Shown: piece after piece, positions 15,744 to 25,889 of the stretch
Position numbering within the stretch: the stretch's first letter is position 1
Layout of the letters: every line of letters begins with the position of its first letter
Source: CBDUZS01 sp965371785
Lineage (GTDB): Bacteria > Fermentibacterota > Fermentibacteria > Fermentibacterales > JCC-6
Direction of reading: 5' to 3'
Assembly: GCA_965371785.1 (NCBI GenBank)
Contig: CBDUZS010000003.1
Coordinates: forward strand, 9,810 to 73,809
Length of the DNA stretch: 64,000 nt
Translations under genes and position numbers: made by a program
The notes under the pieces: generated by a model
Database searches by the model: none
What the model was told of the DNA's origin: nothing
What the model saw: only the letters and a program-made list of their open reading frames with translations

Positions 15744-16614
15744 ACCACTGAAGGAAGCACTCAGGGAAGCCTCCGACTGGGTTGAAGCGGGGCTTGGCCG
15801 ACTGGCCATGTTCGAGGGAAGCCTGTCCCGTCTTCCGGAAATGGCTCGTTACTCTCTCTCCTCGGGAGGGAAGAGAATCCGCCCATTTCTGGTGGCGCGT
15901 GCCTGCAGGGCAGGAGGGCGTTCTCTCGACAGAGCTCTTCCAGTGGCATGCGCTGTGGAGATGATTCACTCCTATTCTCTCGTTCACGACGATCTTCCTT
16001 CCCTGGACAACGATGATATCAGGAGGGGTAAACCAGCGCTTCACAGGGCATTTGACCCCGTCCAGGCAGTGCTTGCGGGAGATCTGCTCCTTTCGGAGGC
16101 CTTTCTGGAGGTCGTCAGAACACCCCTCGGACCGGGCCAGGTAGGCAAGATGCTGGGATGCCTTGCCGGAGCTGCCGGACCATCCTGCCTTGTGGGCGGC
16201 CAGTACATGGACATCTATCACCCGGACGATCCCTCGCTGGACTGGATAGATCAGATGATCAGCGGTAAGACTGCTGCGATGATCCGGGCTTCACTGGAAC
16301 TTGGATCGATTGCCGGCGGTTTCGACGATGTGGTCATTTCGGAAGTATCTTCTGCCGGAGAAAGACTGGGATTCCTTTTCCAGCTCACTGATGACATCCT
16401 GGACAGATGTGGAACCGAGACCGAAATGGGAAAGAGGGTCGGCAAGGATGAAAGCCTGGACAAGGCCAACCTCGTGACTCGGATGGGACTGGACGCGGCG
16501 ATGGATAAAGCTGATGCCCTGTCGACTGAGATTGCGTACGAGTTCTCCGTTCTGCCCGGTGACTGGGAGATGGTCAGCGCCCTTGCCGGGTACCTTCCTC
16601 ACAGGAGGAAGTGA
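15724..16614 (+). CDS. ispA: Polyprenyl (farnesyl/geranyl) diphosphate synthase
   Basis: Trans-prenyltransferase that condenses isopentenyl diphosphate with allylic diphosphates in the cytosol. The 296 aa carry the SGGKRIRP substrate motif (about residue 48), the first Asp-rich motif DDLPSLDNDD (about 89-98) and the second DDILD (about 223). The residues upstream of the first motif and the two-residue insert in it are typical of bacterial short-chain synthases. It overlaps the 3' end of the ymdB-like gene by 20 bp, and its stop overlaps the dxs ATG (TGATG). Placement next to dxs groups isoprenoid synthesis in one unit. Confidence 0.93.
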   Translation: MNGCRSEPLKEALREASDWVEAGLGRLAMFEGSLSRLPEMARYSLSSGGKRIRPFLVARACRAGGRSLDRALPVACAVEMIHSYSLVHDDLPSLDNDDIRRGKPALHRAFDPVQAVLAGDLLLSEAFLEVVRTPLGPGQVGKMLGCLAGAAGPSCLVGGQYMDIYHPDDPSLDWIDQMISGKTAAMIRASLELGSIAGGFDDVVISEVSSAGERLGFLFQLTDDILDRCGTETEMGKRVGKDESLDKANLVTRMGLDAAMDKADALSTEIAYEFSVLPGDWEMVSALAGYLPHRRK

Positions 16615-18476
16615 TGTCGCTGCTCGATGGAATATCGTCGCAGAGGGATATCCCGGCTCTCTCCATAGAGGACAGGATGCAGCTTGCCGATGAAGTCCGT
16701 GAGCGGGTTATCCAGGTTGTCTGCCAGACAGGCGGTCACCTTGCCTCCAGTCTCGGAGTAGTCGAGCTGACCATTGCTCTGCTCTCGGTGTACAGCCCCC
16801 CCCGGGACAGGATCATCTGGGATGTCGGTCACCAGACCTATCCCTGGAAACTCCTCACCGGCAGATCGAGCAGGTTCCATACCATCAGGCAATCCGGCGG
16901 ATTGAGCGGCTTTCCCAAGAGGAGCGAGAGCCCCGTTGACTGTTTCGGCACCGGTCACAGTTCGACATCGATATCGGCCGCTCTAGGGTTTGCCATTGCC
17001 AGAGATCTTTCCGGCTCGAACGGGAGAGTGGTGGCAGTGATTGGTGATGGTGCCATGGGCGGGGGAATAGCTCTCGAGGGCCTTAACAATCTCGGGCATG
17101 CCAATACGGATCTCACCGTGATTCTCAACGACAACGAAATGTCCATTTCCAGGAACGTTGGAGCCATGTCAGGGCATTTCACGAAGCTGATCACGGATCC
17201 CAGATACAACAGACTCAGGAACGAGATCTGGAATGCCCTCGGAAGGATCCCATCACTGGGTGATCGCATGAGGAAGGCTGCTCACATAGTTTCATCTGCC
17301 CTCAAGATGACATTCGTGCCGGATACGCTGTTCGATGGATTCGGTATCAGGTACATCGGGCCAATTCCCGGGCACGATCTCCCTTCGTTGACGGGAGTTC
17401 TTCAGAGAGTATCCCAGCTTCGAGGACCCGTTCTGGTGCACGTAGTTACAACAAAGGGGAAGGGTTACGAGCCAGCTGAATGCGATGCAACCAAGTACCA
17501 CGGAATCTCAGGTGTACGAAAGCTGCCTGCCGAAAGGAAAACGTTTACGGCCAGTTTTTCCGATGCCCTGATGAGGCTTGCCGGGAAGGACGACAGAATT
17601 GTGGCGATAACCGCTGCGATGCCTGACGGTACCGGTCTGACAGATTTTGCAGAGCGGTTTCCGAAGAGGTTCTTCGATGTCGGGATAGCAGAGCAACACG
17701 CAGTGACATTCGCCTGCGGTCTGGCCTTTGGCGGCCTGAAGCCGGTTGTTGCCATATACAGCACGTTCATGCAGCGGGCCGTTGATCAGGTAATACACGA
17801 TGCAGCCCTTCAGAAAGCACCTGTGGTCATCATGATGGACAGGGCGGGGCTGGTTGGCGAGGATGGCCCTACGCATCATGGATCGTTCGATATCTCACTC
17901 TTCAGACCGATTCCAGGTCTCAGGCTTGCAGCCCCGAGAGACTGCAGAATGCTCGAGAGGCTGCTGGAGAGAGCAATCGATTTCAAGGAGTGCCCGACGG
18001 CAATACGCTATCCCAGGGGAGAGGAATCTCAAGTAAACACTCCTCCGCCCGATGTGCTCGAGCCTGGTACCGGTCAGGTCGTTCGAGAGGGAAGGGATGC
18101 AGTCATTCTAGCGGCGGGCACGATGATGCACACTGCCCTGGCGGCTGCAGAAGAGCTGAAGAAGAGGGGCATCTCGGTGATCGTGTACGATCCCATCTGG
18201 CTCAAGCCTCTTCCAGAGGAAGAAATCCTCGAACTCGGCAGGCGCACGGGTAAGGTAGTTACACTGGAAGAGGGAAGCATTGCCGGTGGGTTCGGCGAGG
18301 ACGTGTGTCGCCTGTTTGCCCGCGAATCGGTGCACGTTCTGACCCTGGGCCTGCAGGATGTCTTTCAGCCTCATGGGACCAGAGCGGAGCTTCTCAGTGA
18401 GATGGGTCTTGACGTAAACGGTGTTGTCGAATCTGTCCTCCGGGAGTTCTGCACGGGTAAGGGAGGTGTATCGTGA
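16614..18476 (+). CDS. dxs: 1-deoxy-D-xylulose-5-phosphate synthase
   Basis: Thiamine-diphosphate enzyme joining pyruvate and glyceraldehyde 3-phosphate, the first step of the MEP isoprenoid pathway. The 620 aa show GHQTYPWKLLTGR, the ThDP motif GDGAMGGGIALEGLNN, the catalytic IAEQHAVTFACG region and DRAGLVGEDGPTHHGSFD. ATG at 16614 is preferred over GTG at 16611 because AGGAGG at 16603-16608 then sits five bases away. It overlaps ispA by one base and nadK by four. Confidence 0.97.
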   Translation: MSLLDGISSQRDIPALSIEDRMQLADEVRERVIQVVCQTGGHLASSLGVVELTIALLSVYSPPRDRIIWDVGHQTYPWKLLTGRSSRFHTIRQSGGLSGFPKRSESPVDCFGTGHSSTSISAALGFAIARDLSGSNGRVVAVIGDGAMGGGIALEGLNNLGHANTDLTVILNDNEMSISRNVGAMSGHFTKLITDPRYNRLRNEIWNALGRIPSLGDRMRKAAHIVSSALKMTFVPDTLFDGFGIRYIGPIPGHDLPSLTGVLQRVSQLRGPVLVHVVTTKGKGYEPAECDATKYHGISGVRKLPAERKTFTASFSDALMRLAGKDDRIVAITAAMPDGTGLTDFAERFPKRFFDVGIAEQHAVTFACGLAFGGLKPVVAIYSTFMQRAVDQVIHDAALQKAPVVIMMDRAGLVGEDGPTHHGSFDISLFRPIPGLRLAAPRDCRMLERLLERAIDFKECPTAIRYPRGEESQVNTPPPDVLEPGTGQVVREGRDAVILAAGTMMHTALAAAEELKKRGISVIVYDPIWLKPLPEEEILELGRRTGKVVTLEEGSIAGGFGEDVCRLFARESVHVLTLGLQDVFQPHGTRAELLSEMGLDVNGVVESVLREFCTGKGGVS

Positions 18477-19363
18477 CGGATGGTTCCAGTCCTTTGGTCG
18501 GCAGGATCTGCGTATACGTCGATCCCCGCTACCCGCCATATGCCGGTCTGATCAGACAGGTCATAGTCTCAGCCGATGAAAGTGGGATAGAGCTGTTTGC
18601 CGCGCGGTGCTGCATGGAGGCATTGAGCGAATTCGGAATCATGGAAGGCGAGGATTGCCAGGCTGCACTCGTTCTGGGCGGTGATGGAACGATTCTCCGG
18701 GGATTGAAGTACTTCGGGAAGAGCAATGTCCCCGTTCTCGGGATCAACACCGGACACCTCGGCTTTCTTGCCTCCGCCGACATGAAGAACATCAGGGAAA
18801 CGCTCGGCTCGCTTTCTTCGGGAAGCTATCGTATCGAGCGCTATCCTCTGCTCAAAGGCGAAACCTCCTCCGGACAGATTCTCACCGCAACAAACGATTT
18901 CTCCATCAACCGCTCCATTCTGGCAGGCATACTGCATTTCGATCTTTTTCTGGACCAGGATCTGGTTGCGTCCATTGCAGGTGATGGCGTGGTAATATCC
19001 ACTCCCCTCGGCTCAACAGCATACGGACTGTCGTGCGGGGGACCGATTCTGGATCCCGCCCTGCCCGCGATGCTGGTGGTTCCGATCTGTGCGCATCAGC
19101 TTTCCCTGAGACCGCTTGTGGTTCCCGAATCCATGACCGTGACCGTGACGATCAGCCAGCTGCGCGGCGCGGCGCCATTCATCTCCAGTGACGGCAAGCT
19201 AGAGGTTTCCCTCAGCGCCGGGGAATTTCTGAAAGTGACGAGGGGCGAAGGGTACAGCAGTATGATTCAAACCAGGGGACGCGGCAGTCACTACAGTCAC
19301 CTCGGCCGGAAACTCGGCTGGGGGATTCGGGGGGACAAGAGTGCTGATCAGTCTCAGTCTTAA
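18473..19363 (+). CDS. nadK: NAD kinase
   Basis: Phosphorylates NAD to NADP. The 296 aa contain the ATP-binding GGDGT (about residues 69-73), GINTGHLGFL, the NDFSINR segment in place of the usual NE/D motif, and TPLGSTAYGLSCGGPI. The start is GTG, overlapping the dxs stop by 4 bp; the 3' end overlaps recN by 23 bp. The nadK-recN pair is common across bacteria. Confidence 0.93.
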   Translation: MTDGSSPLVGRICVYVDPRYPPYAGLIRQVIVSADESGIELFAARCCMEALSEFGIMEGEDCQAALVLGGDGTILRGLKYFGKSNVPVLGINTGHLGFLASADMKNIRETLGSLSSGSYRIERYPLLKGETSSGQILTATNDFSINRSILAGILHFDLFLDQDLVASIAGDGVVISTPLGSTAYGLSCGGPILDPALPAMLVVPICAHQLSLRPLVVPESMTVTVTISQLRGAAPFISSDGKLEVSLSAGEFLKVTRGEGYSSMIQTRGRGSHYSHLGRKLGWGIRGDKSADQSQS

Positions 19364-20972
19364 AAATGTAGCTACTATCAGTGACACTATTCTCGAGTTC
19401 GGTCCAGGTCTCAACGTTCTCACAGGTGAAACGGGCGCTGGAAAATCGGTGCTGATCGAGGGGCTTCTGCTCGCACTGGGCGAGAGAGCTGACAGATCAC
19501 TCGTAAGACCCGGAAGCAAGCTTGCCGTCATCGAAGCCCTCTTCGGTAATGCCGCGGGTGAAGAGACCATCGTCAGGAGAGAGGTACATGCAGCAGGCAG
19601 GAGCCGCATGTTCCTTAACGATGAACTGGTTACCCTCGATGAAGTAAGAAGAGAAGTGGGAGCGCTCGTAGACCTTCATACGCAGCAGTCGACTCCATCT
19701 CTTCTCCACCGCAGGAAGCAGCAGGAGTACCTGGATGAGTACGCAGGGGCTTCAGGAGTTGTTCTCGCCCTCCGAAGTAATATCGAGGATCACAGGGAGC
19801 TTTCGAGAAAACGTGAGGAACTGTCAAAAGCACTCGAGGATTCTGAGGAAGAGCGCGAATTGCTCGGGCACGAGAAGGAGCTGATCGAGAGACTCGGTCC
19901 TTCGGCCGAAGACTACACCTCACTCCATGCCGAGAGAAAATCAGTGGAGAAGATGGAACTCGAAGTGGAATCGACCTCCATACTGAGTGAACGGCTCAAC
20001 AGCGATCACGGAATTTCGAGCGAGCTTTCCAGCCTGCTCTCCGAAGCGGAGAAACTCGGAACGGAAGGCTCCGAACTCAGGGATCTCATTTTGCAGGCGG
20101 TTATTTCGATTCAGGAGGCTGCCAGTCTATGCTCTGAACGACTTGCCGGGCTCGAGTCGGCTCCGGGGAGGCTGACGCAGATCGATTCCCGGCTTGACGA
20201 TTACGCCAGACTGCTTTCCCGATGTGGAGGAGACATCAGGGATCTGATGGAGAGGAAGACCGCTCTCGACGGAAGGCTCGGGCAGCTGGATTCTTACGAG
20301 AGTGAGCTCGGGGAAATCGAGAGTACCCTTCCGGTTATCGCTGTGAAGATCGTCGAGTTGTCCGACAGGCTGACGGAAGCCAGAAAAAGAGCTTCAGCAG
20401 ACCTCCAGGAGAAGTCGACAAGCGAGCTGCGCAGACTGAACATCCCCCATGCCGTATTCAGAATCATCATGGGAGAACCTGCAGGAGAGAGAGTATTACT
20501 GCTGGACGGGAGGAGAATCTGCCCGGATGGCGCGGAGTTACCCGAGTTCTTTTTCAGTGCGAATCCCGGTGTGCCACCTGCTGCCCTTTCATCAGTTGCC
20601 AGCGGCGGTGAGATGTCGAGAGTCAGCCTTGCGCTGAGGCTTGCTCTTTCCTCGACAGCCGATTCATCAGTGCTGGTCTTCGACGAGATCGACAGCGGAA
20701 TCGGAGGGGAGACCGCCAGGCACCTTGCTGACTCACTCCGACGTGCTTCCGAATCAGGCAGACAGGTAATAGTTGTTACCCATCTGGCACGGATCGCCTC
20801 GCTCGCAACGACGCATCTTGCCGTCAGAAAATCACTGGATGCGGGACTTCCCGTGACCGAAGTAAGTGTGCTTTCCGGCAGCGGCAGGGTCGAGGAACTG
20901 ACCAGAATACTGGGAGGCGGAGACGCGGCAAGAGAGCATGCTCTATCCCTGCTCTCCCAGGAGGATGGTTGA
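19341..20972 (+). CDS. recN: DNA repair ATPase RecN
   Basis: SMC-like ATPase acting on double-strand breaks. 543 aa: Walker A GETGAGKS near residue 34, coiled-coil arms (about 150-370), signature ASGGEMSRVSLALRLAL, Walker B VFDEIDSGIGG and a switch VTHLARIA near the C-terminus. The start is GTG at 19341 inside nadK; GGGGGA lies just upstream. The stop overlaps the pgsA start as TGATG. Confidence 0.95.
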   Translation: MLISLSLKNVATISDTILEFGPGLNVLTGETGAGKSVLIEGLLLALGERADRSLVRPGSKLAVIEALFGNAAGEETIVRREVHAAGRSRMFLNDELVTLDEVRREVGALVDLHTQQSTPSLLHRRKQQEYLDEYAGASGVVLALRSNIEDHRELSRKREELSKALEDSEEERELLGHEKELIERLGPSAEDYTSLHAERKSVEKMELEVESTSILSERLNSDHGISSELSSLLSEAEKLGTEGSELRDLILQAVISIQEAASLCSERLAGLESAPGRLTQIDSRLDDYARLLSRCGGDIRDLMERKTALDGRLGQLDSYESELGEIESTLPVIAVKIVELSDRLTEARKRASADLQEKSTSELRRLNIPHAVFRIIMGEPAGERVLLLDGRRICPDGAELPEFFFSANPGVPPAALSSVASGGEMSRVSLALRLALSSTADSSVLVFDEIDSGIGGETARHLADSLRRASESGRQVIVVTHLARIASLATTHLAVRKSLDAGLPVTEVSVLSGSGRVEELTRILGGGDAAREHALSLLSQEDG

Positions 20973-21559
20973 TGCACATCAAGGGCAGGTTTCTCACCTG
21001 TGCAAACATGATCAGCATTGCAAGGATACCGCTTTCAGGTCTGGCTTGCCTGTTCATTGCCTCGGGCAACACATTGGCCGCGGGTCTCTGCATGTTCGTC
21101 GCAATTGCTTCGGATTCGCTCGACGGGATGATCGCAAGATTGACCGGAACCGAAAGCGATTGGGGGAGGATTCTCGATCCCCTTGCCGACAAGATCGGGA
21201 TTGGCGCGTTTCTCATCACTCTTCTCGTAATCGGGAGAATCCCACTGTGGTTTGCAGGAGGTATCATTCTCAGGGACATTCTCATAGGCTCTTTCGGGCT
21301 GTACCTTGCCGGAAGATTTTCCTCTCCGCCGGCTTCCAGCATCTGGGGTAAGCTCTCCACCATGCTGGTTTCCATTTTTCTAGTCAGGCAGGCTCTATGG
21401 CCATCACTTCAGCTGTCAGGGGAGCTTCTTCCCGGAGCAGACGTCCTCGGAATCCTGGCCTTCTGCATGGCGATCATCAGCCTGGTTTCGTATGCTTCTG
21501 ACGCCGTCAGTGAACTGAGAAAAGATCCGAACAGCGAGGAGTACACATCTTGCATCTGA
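20972..21559 (+). CDS. pgsA: CDP-alcohol phosphatidyltransferase, probably PgsA
   Basis: Integral membrane enzyme making phosphatidylglycerol phosphate from CDP-diacylglycerol and glycerol 3-phosphate. The family signature D-G-x2-A-R-x8-G-x3-D-x3-D is present in DGMIARLTGTES/DWGRILDPLADK (about residues 50-72). About five to six hydrophobic helices span the 195 aa. ATG at 20972 is favoured over the TTG at 20969 (GGAGG upstream). Substrate assignment (PgsA rather than PssA or a cardiolipin synthase) rests on size and the RILDPLADK context. It overlaps smc by 10 bp. Confidence 0.88.
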   Translation: MHIKGRFLTCANMISIARIPLSGLACLFIASGNTLAAGLCMFVAIASDSLDGMIARLTGTESDWGRILDPLADKIGIGAFLITLLVIGRIPLWFAGGIILRDILIGSFGLYLAGRFSSPPASSIWGKLSTMLVSIFLVRQALWPSLQLSGELLPGADVLGILAFCMAIISLVSYASDAVSELRKDPNSEEYTSCI

Positions 21560-24500
21560 AACGACTCGAGATCGTCGGATTCAAATCCTTTGCTGACGCA
21601 TTCGAACTGCAGTTCCAGAAGGGAATCTCCGCGATCGTCGGTCCGAACGGCTGCGGCAAGAGCAACATCGCCGATTCCATCAGATGGGTACTCGGCTCAC
21701 AGAGCCCCAGGCAGCTTCGCGCCGACAGGATGGAAGATGTAATCTTCTCCGGGAGTGAGAGCCGCAAGCCTCTGGGTATGGCTGAAGTCGTGTTGACGTT
21801 TGACAACACCGAAAGGCATCTCGCGCTGGACTTCGACGAGGTTTCCGTGACCAGAAGGATATTCCGTTCGGGAGACAGCGATTACAGGATAAATGGCAAC
21901 AAGTGCCGTCTCATGGATGTCACGTATCTGTTTGCGGACAGGGGGCTCGGAAGCAGCGGCTACTGGATTCTCGAGGCGAAGATGATAGAGACGATTCTCT
22001 CCAGCAGACCCGAGGACAGGAGATTCCTCTTCGATGAGGCTGCAGGGATTGTCAAGTACAAGATCCAGAGGCACAGAGCCGAACTCAAACTCGATGCCAC
22101 CAGCGCCGATCTCGAAAGACTCTATGACATCATCTCAGAGGTTGACAGGACCGTTGCGGCACTCAGGAAGCAGGTCTCGACGTTCCGACGCTTCGAGAAG
22201 GCGGAAACTCGAATAGGGGAACTCGAGGGCCTCAATACTCACCGGGAGCTGAAGACGGCATCGGCCCGTTCAGAAGAGCTGGCATCACTCGAGAAGGAGT
22301 ACTCGGAGCTCGAGGAAGGGCTGTCCGCAGCCGTGTCCGCATCTGGAGCGAGACTGGCCGAATCACGGCTCGAGCTCGAGAATGCTCAGGTCAGGCTGGA
22401 TGAAGCACACAGGAAATGCTCGGATACCGATGCTCGAATTGCCGAGCTCGATCGTGAGCATGCGGTCACAACGGAACGAAGTAACGGAACTCTCGGAATG
22501 ATCGAGGACACTCGAAGAAGAAGCGAGAGCCGGAAGAAAAGAGCGGAAGAACTCGAAACGCTATCGGTTGAAAAGAGATATGAGACTTCGGAGCTCGAGA
22601 AGGAGCTTGCCTCCATTGCGAAGGTCCGAAAGAAAGCGGGAAACGATGCTACGGCTGCCAGAAGAGAATACGAAATCTCTGTAGACAGGCTCGATGAACA
22701 GAGGGATAAGAGAAGAACGCTTGAAAACTGCCTGGAAGAGCAGAGAAACGATTTCAATAGAAGTCTCCAGAAAAGGGAACGTCTTGGGCAGGAACTCGAG
22801 CACCTGATTTTCAGCAGAGAGCGCCTTGAGACTCGCAAGAATTCTCTCGAGGAAGAGCTCACCAGAATCTCCGACGAGAATGGAAGGCTGGCGGGAGAGA
22901 AGGAATCACTTACCGGGACGCTGTCTTCCGAGGAGAGCAGGCTCTCATCCGTTTCGGATGCTCTCGAAAAGAGCAGAGAGGCCCGTCATGGCCTGGAGCT
23001 CGATGCGGAAGCGCTCCGGACCAGAATTGAAGGGCTGCTCTCAGCAACTGCAGAAGCCCGCAGTTCAGAGAATGAAGCATCTACGAAACTCCGGGTCCGG
23101 AAGGGCATGGAGAAGGCAGTCGGAGCCTATCTGGACGGTTTCCAGGATGCTGTGCTGGTTTCGGATATCGGTGAAGTACCCGGCGGAGCCGGCGAACGCT
23201 ACCTGCTCACTGGCAGATCCCGCCTGGAAGACCGTGTGCCCGATGGAGCGATCAGGCTGACGGATTGTCTCGAGAACGATGAACCGGAGATTCGCAATTC
23301 ACTCTCTGCTGCGATTCTGGCTCCCGATCGGAAGACAGCGATCGGGTGGTTTCTCGAGCAGAGCCCCTTTGATATCGTTACATCCGAAGGTGATCTTTTC
23401 CGTAGCGACGGTCTGGTCAGACTGGGAGTCCCGGTATCATCACAGGGCTCCATCGACAGAAGGGCTCTTGCATCCGATGCCTCCGGGCAGCTCGCAGAAA
23501 GGGAGCGGGAGATTGAGAAGGCGGGAGTCAGTCTGTCTTCACTGGGTGGAGAGCGGGATTCCGTACTTGAATCTCTGGCCGGGCTCCGGCAGCTGGAGCG
23601 GGATCTGGAAAGGGATACCGCAGCCGTGAGTGCGAGGTTGTCGGTCACCCGAGACCAGCTTGCGCTCTGCACCGATGAACTCGACCTGCTGAAGAAGAAG
23701 ATACCATCACTGGAGAAAACGGTCAGCGAGGTTTCCGGTGAATCTCTCGGGCGGCAGATCGCGGAGACGATCGTGGAACTTGATGAGCGTACAGGTCTGC
23801 TTGCTGAGATCGAGACGGTTACTGCCTCGCTTGCCAGTGCCATGAACGATGTGGTCCAGAAAGAGAGTGAGATATCGTACCGTGCTCTAAATGCGGAAGA
23901 CAGGCTGGAACATGCCCGGAATGAGATGGAGAGGCTTTGCGCAGAAGCCAGGGAAGCCCTGGAAACGGTCACGGAGCTGGATTGCAGGATTGCAGAATTG
24001 TCTGCCCTCGCAATCGACCTTGCAAAGAGAATAGAAGGATTCGCTTCCCTTCGGACGGGCTTACAGGAAGAGCGGAAAAAGGCTGAAGAGGAGAGAACCG
24101 GAGCCAGCATCAGACGAGCCAGTGTTCTGGACGGTACCGGTGAACTCGATACGGCCCTCCAGAAACAGAGAGAAGAACTCTCGCTTCTCAGAGAGAAACG
24201 GGCCATCAACAGCAACGAGCTTTCTTCCGTCAACGATGTGATCGTCCGGCTCGAAAGCATGGAAATGCAGCTCCCCGACGATTCCAGCAGGTACTGGGAC
24301 TGGGACGAGGAGAAAATAGCCTCCGAGCTCATCAGACAGAGAAACTTCAGGGAGAACATAGGGCCAGTCAATATGTTGGCTGTCACCGAGTACGAAGAGA
24401 GTCGGGGGAGACTCACATATCTCACCGAGCAGAAGAGCGATCTCGAGGAGGCAAGGGAGTCCCTCCGGACTGCAATAGACGAGATCAACCTCACCGCGGC

Positions 24501-24978
24501 AAGAAAATTCTCCGAGACTTTCGTGGAAGTCAGGAGGAATTTCCAGGATCTCTTCGTATCGCTCTTCGGAGGAGGTGAAGCCGATCTTATATCACTCGAG
24601 GGAGATGATCCACTCGAGGGAGGAGTACAGATCCTTGCCCGCCCACAGGGGAAGAAGATGGAGAACGTGTCGGCACTGTCCGGCGGGGAGAGAGCCCTGA
24701 CCGCAGTCGCGCTGCTATTTGCTCTCTACCTGGTGAAACCCTCTCCGTTCTGTATTCTGGATGAGCTGGATGCTCCACTCGATGATTCCAACATCGACCG
24801 TTTCATCGACCTTCTTCGTGGTTTTTCCGACCGCACTCAGTTCGTGATAATCACCCACAACAAGAGAACGATGGAGGCAGCTGACAGGCTTTTCGGCATA
24901 ACCATGGTCGAGGACGGAGTCTCCGTTCTCACCACCGTAAGCCTTGAGGATGCGGTAACGGGGTTAGAAGAGCAATGA
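21550..24978 (+). CDS. smc: Chromosome partition protein SMC
   Basis: Core ATPase of the bacterial condensin. 1142 aa: Walker A GPNGCGKSN (about 31-39), first coiled coil (about 170-500), hinge (about 510-650, with GAGERYLL and LTDCLENDEP), second coiled coil (about 655-930), then the C-terminal head with signature LSGGERALTAVALLFAL and Walker B FCILDELDAPLDD. The start is TTG at 21550, inside the end of pgsA; there is no upstream ATG in frame and the family consensus LKRLEIVGFKSF begins two residues later. It overlaps ftsY by 4 bp (ATGA). scpA and scpB are not in the window. Confidence 0.97.
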   Translation: MHLKRLEIVGFKSFADAFELQFQKGISAIVGPNGCGKSNIADSIRWVLGSQSPRQLRADRMEDVIFSGSESRKPLGMAEVVLTFDNTERHLALDFDEVSVTRRIFRSGDSDYRINGNKCRLMDVTYLFADRGLGSSGYWILEAKMIETILSSRPEDRRFLFDEAAGIVKYKIQRHRAELKLDATSADLERLYDIISEVDRTVAALRKQVSTFRRFEKAETRIGELEGLNTHRELKTASARSEELASLEKEYSELEEGLSAAVSASGARLAESRLELENAQVRLDEAHRKCSDTDARIAELDREHAVTTERSNGTLGMIEDTRRRSESRKKRAEELETLSVEKRYETSELEKELASIAKVRKKAGNDATAARREYEISVDRLDEQRDKRRTLENCLEEQRNDFNRSLQKRERLGQELEHLIFSRERLETRKNSLEEELTRISDENGRLAGEKESLTGTLSSEESRLSSVSDALEKSREARHGLELDAEALRTRIEGLLSATAEARSSENEASTKLRVRKGMEKAVGAYLDGFQDAVLVSDIGEVPGGAGERYLLTGRSRLEDRVPDGAIRLTDCLENDEPEIRNSLSAAILAPDRKTAIGWFLEQSPFDIVTSEGDLFRSDGLVRLGVPVSSQGSIDRRALASDASGQLAEREREIEKAGVSLSSLGGERDSVLESLAGLRQLERDLERDTAAVSARLSVTRDQLALCTDELDLLKKKIPSLEKTVSEVSGESLGRQIAETIVELDERTGLLAEIETVTASLASAMNDVVQKESEISYRALNAEDRLEHARNEMERLCAEAREALETVTELDCRIAELSALAIDLAKRIEGFASLRTGLQEERKKAEEERTGASIRRASVLDGTGELDTALQKQREELSLLREKRAINSNELSSVNDVIVRLESMEMQLPDDSSRYWDWDEEKIASELIRQRNFRENIGPVNMLAVTEYEESRGRLTYLTEQKSDLEEARESLRTAIDEINLTAARKFSETFVEVRRNFQDLFVSLFGGGEADLISLEGDDPLEGGVQILARPQGKKMENVSALSGGERALTAVALLFALYLVKPSPFCILDELDAPLDDSNIDRFIDLLRGFSDRTQFVIITHNKRTMEAADRLFGITMVEDGVSVLTTVSLEDAVTGLEEQ

Positions 24979-25889
24979 GCCTTCGAGAGAAGCTGTCCAG
25001 AAGTCGAGAGACACTTGCCGTCAAGCTGGGTAAACTTTTCAGCGGAAGAGCGCTAGACGAGGATGTGCTCCGCAGGATCGAAGAGGTCCTGCTTGGCTCG
25101 GACCTTGGATGGGAACTGACGGAACGGGTAATCGACAAGCTTCCCTCCAGTCTCAGGAAGGCTGAAGGCGACTGGAGAAAAGCTCTTGCCGGTCTGCTGC
25201 TGGAATGTTTTCCCATTCCCGATCGGGACAGGGAAGACAATGTAACTCCCAGAATTGTCGTCGTGGTCGGCGTGAACGGTTCAGGAAAGACGACCAGCAT
25301 CGCCAGGCTTGCTTCGAGAAGCATTGAAAAGGGGGAGAAGGTTCTCCTCGCATGTGCGGATACGTTCAGACCTGCTGCCGCCGAGCAGCTTGCCCACTGG
25401 GGGGAAAGACTCGGTATCCCCGTACTGACACAGCTTCCCGGTTCCGACCCCGGGGCGGTTGCCTTCGATGCAGTGAAGAGGGGGCTCAGCAGGGGTTACG
25501 ATGCGGTGTTCGTCGATACGGCAGGCCGCCTGCCGAACAGGACGGGGTTGATGGACGAACTGTCGAAGATCCACAGAGTCATCGGAAAGGCTATGCCCGG
25601 TGCGCCACACAGTGTGCTGCTCGTTCTGGATGCTACCGTGGGACAGAACGCAATTTCCCAGGCCGAACAGTTTTCTTCTGCCATACCTGTAACGGGTCTT
25701 ATTATCACCAAACTGGACGGAACGGCAAGGGGAGGGTCCGTAATGGCCATGGCACACAGCCTTGGTATTCCCGTAGAGTACATAGGAACCGGGGAATCAC
25801 GGAAGGACCTGGAGCCCTTCGATCAGAAAACCTTCGTAGATGCCCTCCTCGATACGGAAACTCAGGATCTGGATGCTGACCCTCAGTAA
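24975..25889 (+). CDS. ftsY: Signal recognition particle receptor FtsY
   Basis: SRP GTPase that docks ribosome-SRP complexes at the inner membrane. 304 aa with the N-domain helical bundle (about 1-95) and G-domain motifs GVNGSGKTTS (about 101), DTFRPAAAEQL, DTAGR and TKLDGTARGG. The acidic A-domain found in enterobacteria is missing, as in many other phyla. smc-ftsY is a frequent gene order. Confidence 0.96.
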   Translation: MSLREKLSRSRETLAVKLGKLFSGRALDEDVLRRIEEVLLGSDLGWELTERVIDKLPSSLRKAEGDWRKALAGLLLECFPIPDRDREDNVTPRIVVVVGVNGSGKTTSIARLASRSIEKGEKVLLACADTFRPAAAEQLAHWGERLGIPVLTQLPGSDPGAVAFDAVKRGLSRGYDAVFVDTAGRLPNRTGLMDELSKIHRVIGKAMPGAPHSVLLVLDATVGQNAISQAEQFSSAIPVTGLIITKLDGTARGGSVMAMAHSLGIPVEYIGTGESRKDLEPFDQKTFVDALLDTETQDLDADPQ